From Costus lasius (lineage: Eukaryota; Streptophyta; Magnoliopsida; Zingiberales; Costaceae), in assembly GCA_027563935.2 (NCBI GenBank), contig CM050448.1, forward strand, positions 120,702,493 to 120,766,492: a stretch of DNA of 64,000 bases, in the 5' to 3' direction. The position numbers and the translations under genes are program-made. Positions 23,165 to 33,919 of this stretch are shown here, piece after piece. Position 1 is the first letter of the stretch. Every line of letters starts with the position of its first letter. Under the pieces are notes generated by a model. That model was not told the DNA's origin. It was given only the letters and a program-made list of their open reading frames with translations, and did no database searches.

Positions 23165-23641
23165 GTCTTCGCAAACTTGGATGAATGACATTTGTCAAAT
23201 ATCCAGCCTTGCAATAGCTTATTGGATATTTTGGATTTAAGAGATATTCGGTCTCAACGACTTGTTGGATAATCAATTTGGAAAATACCCAGCCACAACA
23301 GCTTATTAGATATTTTAATTTGTGAACCATCTGGCTTCAACGGCTTGTTAGATGTTCAATTTAAAAAATATCTGGCCTCAGCAGCTTATTGGATATTTTA
23401 ATTTATGAACTATTCGGCCTCAATAGTTTGTTGGATATTCAATTTGAGAAATATCCGGCCTCAGTGACTTGTTGGATGTTCAATTTGAGAAATATCCGGC
23501 CTCAGCAGCTTATTGGATATTTTTATGTGTGGACCATCCGACCTCAATTGCTTGTTGGATGTTCAATTTGAGAAATATCTAGCCTCATCAACTTGTTGGA
23601 TATTTTAATTTGTGAACTATCTAGCCTTAACGGCTTGTTGG
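23165..23641. repeat. Degenerate ~55-bp minisatellite (array 1)
   Basis: About nine copies of a unit with the core 'cggcttgttggatatt' followed by 'caatttgagaaatatccgg', alternating in length. The array is interrupted at 23641 by an LTR element and resumes at 26683 ('ggatgttcagccttagc'). Confidence 0.8.
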
Positions 23642-24206
23642 TGTTGGAGTTTTCATAAAGAAAACCCAAAAGTCCCTAATTATGTGCAAGCAAATAATTA
23701 CTCGCATACTATTTTCTTAGGGCATTTATTTTAAACTTCTTTATTTTTAGCCCAAATAATAATTTCAAAATTGCTATTAATAAATAATATTAAAACTAAT
23801 TTACTTGGTTTTAATTAGCCATTAGCCTCCCTATTTAGAGGTGGGCAACCGAGGCATTATATATTAATAGACTAGATTTATTATTATTAGACGGGGCGCC
23901 TCCTCTATATAAAGAGAGGTAGCGCAACGTCTCCTATTCATCGCTCATTGCATTCATGTCTTCTCTCTCTCTTTTTGCTCATACGATGTTGAAAGCAGCT
24001 GTGATAGGCTTCTCACCGACGCACCGACGACATTCTCATCTAGCAATTAGGGACAAGAGATCAGGATAAAAACCCGTGTGAGGGTCGGAATCTTTGTCTT
24101 AGGACAGACGACATTCTCATCGCCTCCAGTTAGCTCGTTCTTTTATTGATTTATTTATTTGTTTATATATTTAGAATTGCATGTGATAGGATTAATTGCA
24201 CCAACA
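23642..24206 (+). repeat. 5' LTR of the deleted copia element
   Basis: 565 bp, TGTTGGAG...CCAACA, with a TATA-like 'ctctatataaagagagg' near 23905. It shares nearly its whole length with 26080-26677. Confidence 0.82.
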
Positions 24207-25390
24207 ATCTAAGACAAAGATTCTCATCTAGCAATTAATTACTTTTTAATCTAATGCTAGATTTATTTTCGTAATTGATCCGACGCATGCTTATCTCCAA
24301 TAAATTCTATATGCATGATTAGTTAATCAATCGCATATTGGATTTGATTGCATCGCATAATCACATTCTATAGTATAATCAGATTTATTATATGCTCTCC
24401 ATTTTCATTTCTACACTGATTAAATTTCTAATCGCATGCATTATTAATTTTCGTTCACAACCGCTAAATCTGAATCTGCTCTCCTTAATAGTTGGATCTC
24501 CGTACTCGCATGTAATTCTTAATCTCTCGATAATATCTGCTATTCTCATTTTAAATTTGTATTCTCGTAATCAACTCCAGATGCATACTTATCTCGTCGC
24601 ATTAATTAATCACAGTTTATTCGTATGCTCTGTTATTCGATCTTAATTACTGTTTTATAGATCCGCTTCTAATTTAATTCAATGTTATTACATTTACTTA
24701 AATTTGCATCTTTACAACTTGATTTAAGTCCCGTATATGAGATCTGATTTGTTTAAAACTTTATAATTACTATTGCAAGATCAAAGTCTCGCTTCTCAGA
24801 TCTGTTTTGTTTAAATCTCCTTAATTTGCATGTAGAATAATATTTTAATAGATTTGCATCTTAACTGCATTTCTGATTATGCTCTGATTTAAAATTCTAT
24901 CAATTAATTACTTGTATCTCGTTTTTGAGTGTCGGCGCTAGGATTAAACCCTAGTCTCGCACACAATAGCAATTAGTTTTTCAATACCTAATAAAATTAC
25001 TGCTGCATGCTAGAACTGGTTTCCCCTGCTTAGATCACGCATCCTCTCAAATTTTAAATCCTACTTACTGCATGTATATTTAAATCTGAATAATCTTCAC
25101 ACTTTATTAATTTGTATACTCTCGTTAAATCTTATAATTACATGCTTATCTTGCTCCATATGAAACTTGTATCTCGTTATTGATTGTAATTTTATTCCTT
25201 CTAGGCATTGTCTAACACTTTTGTGACTCCATATGAAACTTGAAAATGTTTTCTAAAATTCTTTTCGAATGTGGGGTTGTTTGGCTAAGTTCAATATACT
25301 AGAACTTAAAAGAAAGAATTTGAACATAAGTATGTTGATCTAGATTCTAGAATATTTTTTAGATTATAATACATATTAGTCAATTTTGTT

Positions 25391-25483
25391 AAAACTGACA
25401 ATAATCTTGCTGATTACCTCATAAAAGGTTTTATCCAAACCATAGCGATGGCTGCATCTAGGGGAATGAGGATTAGTCCATAA
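25391..25483 (+). pseudogene. Copia RNase H C-terminal remnant
   Basis: Thirty codons reading KTDNNLADYLIKGF and ASRGMRISP then stop, which matches the end of copia polyproteins (NLADPLTKG...SRGM). The rest of pol is deleted upstream. It identifies the parent element as Ty1/copia. Confidence 0.65.
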
Positions 25484-26079
25484 TGGGTCCTCCAGGAGTG
25501 GCAAGACAATCTCCGTGATAGATAAATCCTGGAAAGAGATTCAATGGGTAATAACAAGCTGATTGGTTGGCCAAGGAGTACAACATAAAAATTATAAAAA
25601 AAACACTATAGTGTTTGTTGGAGTTATATTTAAAGGCTCCAACACCTCATTCCTAAGGTATTTTAGTACTCCTATGTGGAGTGAGGAAGAGTCGATGACT
25701 CTAAAAGAGACCCAAAGGTATGTCCTAGGAAGTGACTCTATACACTTCCTTGGAGGGGATCTCCTATATTAGAGTTTCCATATACGGCCACGGACTAGAA
25801 ATTGGACAATTCTAGCAAACTCACATGAACATAGGAAACTCGCGCACGGCAAAAAATGCGCAACCCCGCGTCACAGTTAGCTGTATCATGTGTGCACCGT
25901 TCCAAACAGGGTCAAAAGGGTTATAGTTCAAGACCTGGTTCACTATATCTCTTCCAGTGAAGTTCCATGTACTAAGTGTGTTGAGCATTGCTCTTCCCTG
26001 ATTGCGTGATATAAACGATATATGACATTTTGTTTTTCTTTAAATTAATTTTAATGGACTTTTGAGTTCTGTGGGGGAT

Positions 26080-26396
26080 TATTAGAGTTTTTATAAAGAA
26101 AACCCAAAAGTCCCCAATTATGTGCGAGCGAATAATTACTCGCATACTATTTTCTCAGGGCATTTATTTTAAGCTTCTTTATTTTTAGCCCAAATAATAA
26201 TTTCAAAATTGCTATTAATAAATAATATTAAAACAAATTTACTTGATTTTAATTATCCGTTAGCCTCCCTATTTAGAGGTGGGCAACCGAGGCATTATTT
26301 ATTAATAGACTAGATTTATTATTTTTAGACGAGGTGCCTCCTCTATATAAAGAGAGGCAGCGCAGTGTCTCCTATTCATCGCTCACTGCATTCAAG

Positions 26397-26444
<48 letters not shown>

Positions 26445-26677
26445 TCATATGACATTGAAAGCGGCTGTGATAGGCTTCTCACTGATGCACCGGTAAAGAA
26501 AGCAACACCGGTTGTATCTTGGGACAAGAGATCCAGATAAAAACCCGTGCGAGGGTCGGAATCTTTGTCTTAGGACAGCTGACATTCTCATCGCCTCCGG
26601 TTAGCTCATTCTTTTATTGATTTATTTATTTGTTTATATATTTAGAATTGCATGTGATATGATTAATTGCACCAATA
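26080..26677 (+). repeat. 3' LTR with expanded CT microsatellite
   Basis: 598 bp. It differs from the 5' LTR by a (TC)n run of about 40 bp at 26400-26440, where the other LTR has only a short run, and by degraded termini. Confidence 0.8.
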
Positions 26678-26682
26678 GTTGG

Positions 26683-27620
26683 ATGTTCAGCCTTAGCAAA
26701 CACAATATGATATTGAGGAGTTACACTCTGATGGTAAACGTCACGTATGCACCTCCAAATAATATTTTATTATGACATATTAAGGTTTTCAGAAATTCTT
26801 TATCCGGTCTCAATGGATTTTTGGATATTTTATTTTGAGAGATATCCGATCTTGATGGCTTATTGGATATTAAATTCTAATTAGCCTAGATTATCCTCAG
26901 CTGTCAAATTACTAATATTTTCATGACTGTTCATTTAAATTCGCAGATCTGCTTTAATCCAGATCTCGGATCAAAAATCTGATATCATATTTGAATCTGG
27001 ACCGTCAATTTAGTTTGAATGAATCTGAACTGTTGGATTCTATTTATTAGATTAGATGGATCTTGGTCGCCCGATGTGACTTGAAGTAATCTAGATCGTC
27101 GATTTGATTTGAATCTAGACGGTCAATTTGGTTTGAACGGATCTGGACTGTCTGATGTTTCTCTCGTCACCCACAATAGTGGTGACGGCGTACGAGGGTT
27201 AGAGTTCGTCGTCGTTGATAGCTCATCGCTTCTTCGCCCAATCGGCTCCGGGTGTACCTTCTCTATGACGAGGAGGACCCACGGCGTGAGTTTAGTGCCA
27301 TCCTGTGGAGAATCAGCGGCGAATCGAAGGCCTCAGTGAAAACAGAGTCACCGGCAGTAAATGATTTCATTTCGCCGATTCGAAGGTCGGATGAACGGAT
27401 CCTCTAGCCTATAGATTCGTGGTTGTGAGGAGAGCATGTAGGCATGATTTGAGCGAAATCTGACAGTCAGATGTCGAGTTCTTGCAGTGGAGGCATTGAC
27501 GTGCGAAGAGGGAGTCAGCGTTGAGTCTTCGTACACGTGCGTTTGCGTTCGAGCTTCAAGTGACGACAGCAAAATCTCTTTCTCTTTCAATTTTCAAATA
27601 ATCAGAACAACGACAACATC
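26683..27620. other. Minisatellite remainder and non-coding DNA
   Basis: 26683-26880 continues the interrupted minisatellite and its right neighbour ('tattgaggagttacactctg', also found near 62810). 26950-27150 has short repeats of 'ggatctggac'-like text. The frames at 27109-27590 show no known domain. Confidence 0.45.
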
Positions 27621-27624
27621 GATG

Positions 27625-27765
27625 AGGGGTTATAAAGATCTCAGCAAGATTTTTAGGGGATATATAGATCCTAGTAAGATTTTTTAGGAGATATAAAGAT
27701 CCCAACAAGATTTTTAAGGAATATAAAGATCCCATCAAGATTTTTAGGGGATATAGAGATCTCAG
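27625..27765. repeat. ~35-bp tandem repeat
   Basis: Four to five copies of a unit with 'atataaagatcc' and 'caagatttttagggg'. The reverse frame is open by chance. It is minisatellite DNA. Confidence 0.8.
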
Positions 27766-27832
27766 CAAAGCTCACCTAATTAGATTTTTTATGCAAGGTC
27801 TTCTCTTCTAATCGTGAGTGAGGATATATTTA

Positions 27833-27995
27833 GGGCATGTTTGGCTCCACTGCAAATCAGCTTCAGCACAACTTTCAAGGTGAATGAAATCTCCAAAAGC
27901 TTCAAAAGCTAAAAAAAAATATGGCATTTTCAACTTTAGCTTTTGCTGTCTTGGATTTCGGGCTCAAAAAACTTTGAGCGGGACCAAATAGACCC
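27833..27995. mobile_element. Tourist-like (PIF/Harbinger) MITE
   Basis: 163 bp, starting GGGCATGTTTGGC and ending CCAAATAGACCC, with a 3-bp TTA target duplication on both sides (27830-27832 and 27996-27998). These ends and the TTA site are characteristic of Tourist MITEs in plants. Confidence 0.75.
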
Positions 27996-28017
27996 TTAGC
28001 CTCTCTTTTATAGGGGA

Positions 28018-28385
28018 TGGCTAAAAAATTTATTATTATTTTTATTTGATTTTATTTATTATTATTATTATTATTATCATTTGATGTCTTTTATTATTTT
28101 ATTATTTTATTTATTTATTTTTATTATTTTATTTGATTTTATCTTTTATTATTTATTAATTTACTTATTTTTATTATTTTTATTTAATTTTGTCTTTTAT
28201 TTTTTTTATTTATATTATTTATTTTATATACGCTTGCTCCTTCCCCTTTTTTTGTAACCATAAACTTAGTTTTATTGTTTTATTATTATTGGATTTCCCT
28301 TTTTTATTTTTATTTTTATTTTTATTTTTATTTTTTCTTTTTTATTATTTTAAAATTTTCATATATTTTTATTTTTTTTAGCCGT
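28018..28385. repeat. T/A-rich low-complexity tract
   Basis: Long runs of 'ttattattatttt' and 'ttttatttttattttt'. The open frame at 28190-28381 is only Phe/Leu/Ile-rich translation of this tract. Confidence 0.85.
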
Positions 28386-28416
28386 AGCTAATCTTGCTAA
28401 ATTTTATTTTTTTCAT

Positions 28417-28880
28417 GTAGCAAAAGAACAAAACTAATAGATCTAAGTATTTTCTTCATGCTCAGGTTTACTATTCAAATCTACTAAAAATAATTGTTTC
28501 GTCAAGAATTATCTCTCCATGAGTTTGAAGATAAGCTCTATTGGATAGGCTTAACAACCTCTTCACATCACCTTTTAAACTTACATGAAGCTTTTTTTCT
28601 CATTTTTAAGCTTGTTAAAAAATTTTATAAAATTTACATAAATTATTTTTTTTTAAGAAATCATATACATAGATATATACATATATATATATGCATACAT
28701 ACATAAGGGGACATCATATTCTTTTTTCCTAAGTAATCGAAATATAAGGGTAATTTGATGAAGACCAAAGCTGATGTCAACATTAGCATCATAAATTTGA
28801 AGTAATGCTTCTGTTAATTCCTTCTTAAAATGATACTCCGGTCCAAGAAGTTGGATGTAGTCAATCAAGCTGATGTGCAC
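28417..28880 (-). pseudogene. TPS remnant (intron 5, exon 3 and exon 2 pieces)
   Basis: 28417-28487 matches TPS intron 5, then the sequence jumps to part of exon 3 (28490-28625) and continues to exon 2 (about 28705-28880, LIDYIQLLGPEYHFKKELTE). Exons 4 and 5 were deleted. Several indels break the frame. Confidence 0.7.
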
Positions 28881-28884
28881 TCTT

Positions 28885-29544
28885 GAACTTTCTCATAACC
28901 CCATTTCTCATAACCCTCTTTCAACGGTTACTTACCACTTACCAGAGAGACATGGACAACTCCCTTATCCTTTTCGCAACCAACTGCAAACCAAATCGCA
29001 TCAATTATGTTGTTGATGTTGGACATCAACTAGTTATTGCTTTACATAATCTGCAAACACTGATTAATAAAATTATAGTAACCAAGTTATCAATTAAATA
29101 CTGATTAATCTTCTCAATTGGTTCCTGCTTATTCTTGGTGTGTCATCATATGTTCTAATTGATGATAAATCAAGTTGTCAAAAAGGGAAAAAATTAAACA
29201 AGTTAATAGTCGTCGAAACATGGATGCTGTATAGAAATCATTTGAGTTTATTGTGATTACATGTTGAACAAGATGCCTAGGTACTTAACCACTTTTGACA
29301 AATTTCTTATTAGATGACAAACATAAATCAATTCATAATAGTATATCATTTTTTTTTGTAAAATCTATTAATCCCAATGTCACATTAGATGACAAATATA
29401 TATCAGTTCATTATACTACATCAAAATTTTTAAACATTTAAATCACTAATACCATAGTCATGTCAACTATTCAGGAGCTTGCATAATGGCTACTTTCAAC
29501 CAAAGGCATCCAATGTACTAAATTAATGGTTAGCTTCTTCACTT
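28885..29544. repeat. TPS 5'-flank segment (copy 1)
   Basis: Closely matches 49945-50562 (shared 'ctcccttatccttttcgcaa', 'atgttggacatcaa', 'cttgcataatggcta'). Both lie upstream of broken TPS genes, so they mark one ancestral duplication unit. No gene inside. Confidence 0.75.
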
Positions 29545-29770
29545 GGGAAACATTGATGGACTCAGTACAAAAGTCACCCACTGTGTTTCTTTCGAGGAAA
29601 AGAAAACCAAAGGGAAATAAAAAATTGTAAGGGAAGAAAAGAGAAGGAGAGGAAAAAAATTTCATGTGATCCTCAAGACATGTTGGAGACCCACGACTAC
29701 TCATCATCCGGGCAGCGGCGGGGGAGCTAGGGCACACGGTGAATAGCGGCGAGGAGGTAGCTGGCAGTGG

Positions 29771-30435
29771 GGAGCTGGGGCGCATGGTGGGTGGCAATTG
29801 GGAGTGAAGCGAGCCCGCAAGCGGGAGAGAGGCAGTCAGAGGAGAAGCTCATAGGTGGTGGGGAGCTGGTAGTGGTGGGCAATCGATAAAAACCGATATC
29901 GAATTTACCGAACCAAATTTATCGATTAAATATTTACCAAAAATTTTAAAACCGTTACTAAACCGAATAAGGAAATTACCGAATAGTTACCGAATTGAAT
30001 TTACCAAAACTTTTTCAATAAATTAGCAATTTAAATTATTTTATTTATATACATATAATAATATTTTTATTTTTAAATATGTATCAAATAAAATTTAATA
30101 ATTTTAATTCATATCGATATATTTGGTAATTTACCATACTGAATTTATCAAATTTATTAATTTAATACTTATTATCTGTAAATTCGATTTTTACCAAACC
30201 AAAAAATAAAAAATCGATACCAATACCAAAAATCAAATTTTAGAAAATATATTTCCGATATCGATACCGAAACCGAATTTATCAAATTGATTAGTAAATC
30301 GATAATAACCAAATAAACCGAACCGTTTGCCCATCCCTGGGGGTTGGGGCACATGATGGGTGGCAGTTGGGAGCTAAGCGAGCCCGCAAGCGGGAGAGAG
30401 GTAGTCAAAGGAGAAGCTCATAGGCGGTGGGAGAG
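29771..30435. repeat. ~91-bp tandem duplication split by an element
   Basis: Unit 1 is at 29771-29861. Unit 2 starts at 29862, is interrupted by the element at 29870-30339, and continues to about 30435. Both contain 'gagcccgcaagcgggagaga'. Confidence 0.75.
29870..30339. mobile_element. hAT-type MITE (second family)
   Basis: 470 bp with ends TAGTGGTGGGCAA and TTGCCCATCCCTG, rich in 'accgaa'/'ttaccga' repeats. The flanks GGAGCTGG and GGGGTTGG look like a diverged 8-bp duplication (6 of 8 match), supported by the surrounding tandem repeat, which shows the empty site. Confidence 0.65.
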
Positions 30436-31000
30436 GTGAGCATGGCAGTCAACGAGGGTGAACTCAAAGGTCGGCGAGGTAGGAGAAGTTCACCGGTGGG
30501 CAGGAGAGGCGAGCTTGACAGTTGGCGATGGCAAGCTTTGTGGTCGGTGAGGGTGAGTTCACACATGAGAGAAGGGAGGGAGAGCAGCAAAGCGTTCTTT
30601 TATGCTTTCCACCCGAATAGGGCGGAAACAAAAATGAGAGAAAAAGAGGGGAGTTTTCCTTTCTTCCATGTCTTTTCTTTCAAGGAAACAAAGGAAAAAA
30701 ACTTTCTTTATCTTCCTTTCTATTTTCTCTCAAGGAAACACGACCTTAATTTTTTAAAAAAGATGAAATAATTAAAATCACTAAAAATGAATGATTAAAC
30801 TAATGTAGTAAATTACTATAATTATTAAATCAAACAAATCCACTTCTATCCTATCAATAACTACTTTCAAGTGGATGGATAATATATCCAATCCTCTAAA
30901 TTTGCAAACCTAGATATGGATGAGGATTAACACCATTATCTTGTTATAGATCCTTACTCAATAAACCAATTAACACCTCCTTGGGAAATTATCATATGAT

Positions 31001-31885
31001 TAGGGTTGGCAAAAAACCCCTAACCCGACCCGACCTGACCCGATGTTGACGGGGAAAACCCGTGTTGACTGGGTTCGGGTTCGGGTTCGGGTAAAACCCG
31101 ATTCTTAGAAATCGGGGCGGGGATGGGTCTGGGAAATCAAAAACCCGCCTCGAACCCGACCCCGAACCCAACCCGAGCATATAATTTTACTAAAATACCC
31201 CTAAACTTGGTTATGTTTGAACTAGTTCGACAATAATTATCGTCAAACTTTATATATATATTATCGAACTTGGTTATGTTTGAACCAGTTCGACAATAGA
31301 TGTACAAGTTCGACGATAATTATTGTCGAACTTGGTATATATATTGTCGAACTTGGTTATGTTTGAACCAGTTCAACAATAGATGTACAAGTTCGACAAT
31401 AATTATTGTCGAACTTTATATATATATCGTCGAACTTCGTTGTGTTTGAACTAGTTCGACAATATATATACCAAGTTCGACAATAATTATCGTCGAACTT
31501 GGTTATGTTTGAACCAGTTCGATAATAGATGTACAAGTTCGACGATAATTATTGTCGAACTTGGTATATATATTGTCGAACTTGGTTATGTTTGAACCAG
31601 TTCAACAATAGATGTACAAGTTCGATAATAATTATTGTCAAACTTGCTATATATATCGTCGAACTTCGACAATAATTATTGTCGAACTTTGGTTTAAAAA
31701 AGTTTGACAATAATTATCATCGAACTTTGCTATATATTAACTAAGTGCAGCAGGTCGGGTTTCCCCCCGGAGTCGGGTGTGGGGTGTGGTTTTTTAACCC
31801 CGTCGGGTTCGGGGTCAGATGTAGAAAAATCGGGTTAGGGGCGGGGATGGCAGGGATGGCAAAACCCGCCCCGCTGCCATCCCTA
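31001..31885. mobile_element. hAT-type MITE with internal palindromes (copy 2)
   Basis: 885 bp with ends TAGGGTTGGCA and TGCCATCCCTA and a perfect 8-bp duplication, CATATGAT (30993-31000 and 31886-31893). The core holds many copies of the 24-bp GTTCGAC...GTCGAAC palindrome separated by 'ttggttatgtttgaaccag'. Next to it is a (TA)n tract at about 31912-31941. Confidence 0.88.
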
Positions 31886-31903
31886 CATATGATCTTAGGG
31901 GGG

Positions 31904-31946
<43 letters not shown>

Positions 31947-32588
31947 CAATTATATATTACACAATAATGGATAATGAGATTGAGCTCAATAATATTATTA
32001 AAAATGATAATAGAGTTCAAATTGTGCTACGTAGTATCATTATAGCTAGTAGATGAGACTATATTAGTCATGAGAAAATAATAATGAATAATTGTAGTTG
32101 AATTTTGACAAATTTTATTTATTTATTTTTTGTGGTGTAACTATATAATAATAATTATAGAATATAGTTATATGCATCCTAATTTATGAGCTAGATGGGC
32201 TAGGTGGGCCACTAGTTGGCACATTATGGGTCTCATAATATACTGACTGGGCAACAAGCCACAAGTGGCTCGAGACTTGTATATGAGATGAAATGGCTGA
32301 CTAAGCAAAGACACAACATGAGATGATATGTGAGCTAGTGCTAGGCCTAGCCCTAAATAAAGGCCCAATCCATCTGGGCCCGTCAACTGGGCCATGACGA
32401 CCAAGGTGAAAATCAGCCCATGCCCAGTTGACAGAGGGAAATCGAAGGCGTGATTTAGGGTAGATTTCCGTTGGCGGAAATCGTTGATCACGCGTCGATT
32501 CCAGCAAACATCGGCAATGTCTCTGGTGACCGGAGGCCAGGGGCTCACTGGAGGAAGCAACGTCGGGACAAGAATGGCTACCGGGAAA

Positions 32589-33481
32589 TAGGGTTGGCAA
32601 AAAATCCCTAACCCGACCCGACCCGATGTTGACGGGGAAAACCCGTGTTGACTGGGTTCGGGTTCGGGTAAAACCCGATTCTTAGAAAGCGGGGCGGGGA
32701 TGGGTCTGGGAAATCAAAAACATGCCCCGAACCCGACCTCAAACCCGACCCGAGCATATAATTTTACTAAAATACCCCCAAACTTGTTATGTTTGAACTA
32801 GTTCGACAATATATATACCAAGTTCGACAATAATTATCGTTGAACTTTGTATATATATCGTCGAACTTGGTTATGTTTGAACCAGTTCGACAATAGATGT
32901 ACAAGTTCGATGATAATTATTGTCGAACTTAGTATATATATTGTCGAACTTGGTTATGTTTGAACCAGTTCAACAATAGATGTACAAGTTCGACATTAAT
33001 TATTGTCGAACTTTATATATATATCGTCGAACTTGGTTATGTTTGAACTAGTTCGACAATATATATACCAAGTATCGTCGAACTTTGTATACATATCGTC
33101 GAACTTGGTTATGTTTGAATCAGTTCGACAATAGATGTACAAATTCGACGATAATTATTGTCAAACTTGGTATATATATTATCGAACTTGGTTATGTTTG
33201 AACCAGTTCAATAATAGATGTACAAGTTCAACAATAATTATTGTCAAACTTGCTATATATATCGTCGAACTTCGACAATAATTATTGTCGAACTTTGGTT
33301 TAAAAAAGTTTGACAATAATTATCATCGAACTTTGCTATATATTAACTAAGTGCAACGGGTCGGGTTTCCCCGCGGGGTCGGGTGTGGGGTGTGGTTTTT
33401 TAACCCCGTCGGGTTCGGTGTCGGATGTAGAAAAATCGGGTTCGGGGAGGGGATGGCAAAACCCGCCCCCTGCCATCCCTA
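32589..33481. mobile_element. hAT-type MITE with internal palindromes (copy 3)
   Basis: 893 bp, very similar to 31001-31885, with a perfect 8-bp duplication, CCGGGAAA (32581-32588 and 33482-33489). It interrupts the GC-rich region. The reconstructed empty site is continuous. Confidence 0.88.
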
Positions 33482-33911
33482 CCGGGAAACAGTATTGCGT
33501 CCGGCGAAGCATCGGGAAGGATGCAGGCGATGAAGGAGACCGGACATCGGAGACGACGCAGATGAGTCATTTCATCCAGCGTTCGGTGTCAGGCGTCGGA
33601 GGCGTCGACTGGACGAAGAGGCGACGTTCGAGGACTGGTCTCATCAGACCCCAAACAGCAACATCATCTCCTGGACGCGTCCAGGCTTAACCGAAGAAGG
33701 GCAACAGCACTCGATCTAGCAGATCGACGGGCGGCGATGATTTAAACCAGTGGGCCAATAAGTGCGTCCAAGCAATAAGATACGCATGCGGCGTCGGCAG
33801 GCATGGGCAAAGCTTCTGGCACGGAATGGCAACTGCCGACGGGTCGACGTCACGTGGAGACGTCGTCCATGTGCAGCTGGACGAGCGGCGGGAAATCGAA
33901 GCCAAGTCGCC

Positions 33912-33919
33912 TATAAAAA
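33912..33919 (+). promoter_or_regulatory. TATA box in the GC-rich region
   Basis: TATAAAAA in a GC-rich setting, followed about 30 bp on by purine-rich transcribed-looking DNA. It fits either an LTR promoter or a host gene promoter on the plus strand. Confidence 0.35.

Larger units (their letters stand above)
23642..26677 (+). mobile_element. Deleted copia-type LTR element
   Basis: Two related LTRs (23642-24206 and 26080-26677) flank 1.87 kb of mostly non-coding DNA. A 5-bp duplication, GTTGG, lies at 23637-23641 and 26678-26682, and a GTGGGGGAT purine tract sits just before the 3' LTR. Only the last ~30 codons of a copia RNase H region remain inside. The 3' LTR has lost its TG/CA ends (TATTAG...AATA), so the element is old. 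It is non-autonomous, created by a large internal deletion. Confidence 0.82.
29545..30815. mobile_element. Insertion of about 1.27 kb relative to the paired copy
   Basis: The paired flank at about 50562 runs directly across this point. The insert has related inverted ends ('gtgtttctttcgaggaaaag' near 29579 and the reverse complement 'gtgtttccttgagagaaaat' near 30745), suggesting a DNA transposon. It contains a tandem duplication and a smaller hAT-type element. No transposase is recognised. Confidence 0.5.

Noticed and set aside
28190..28381. Phe/Leu-rich 63-codon 'membrane' frame
   Set aside because: Direct translation of a T/A-rich low-complexity tract.
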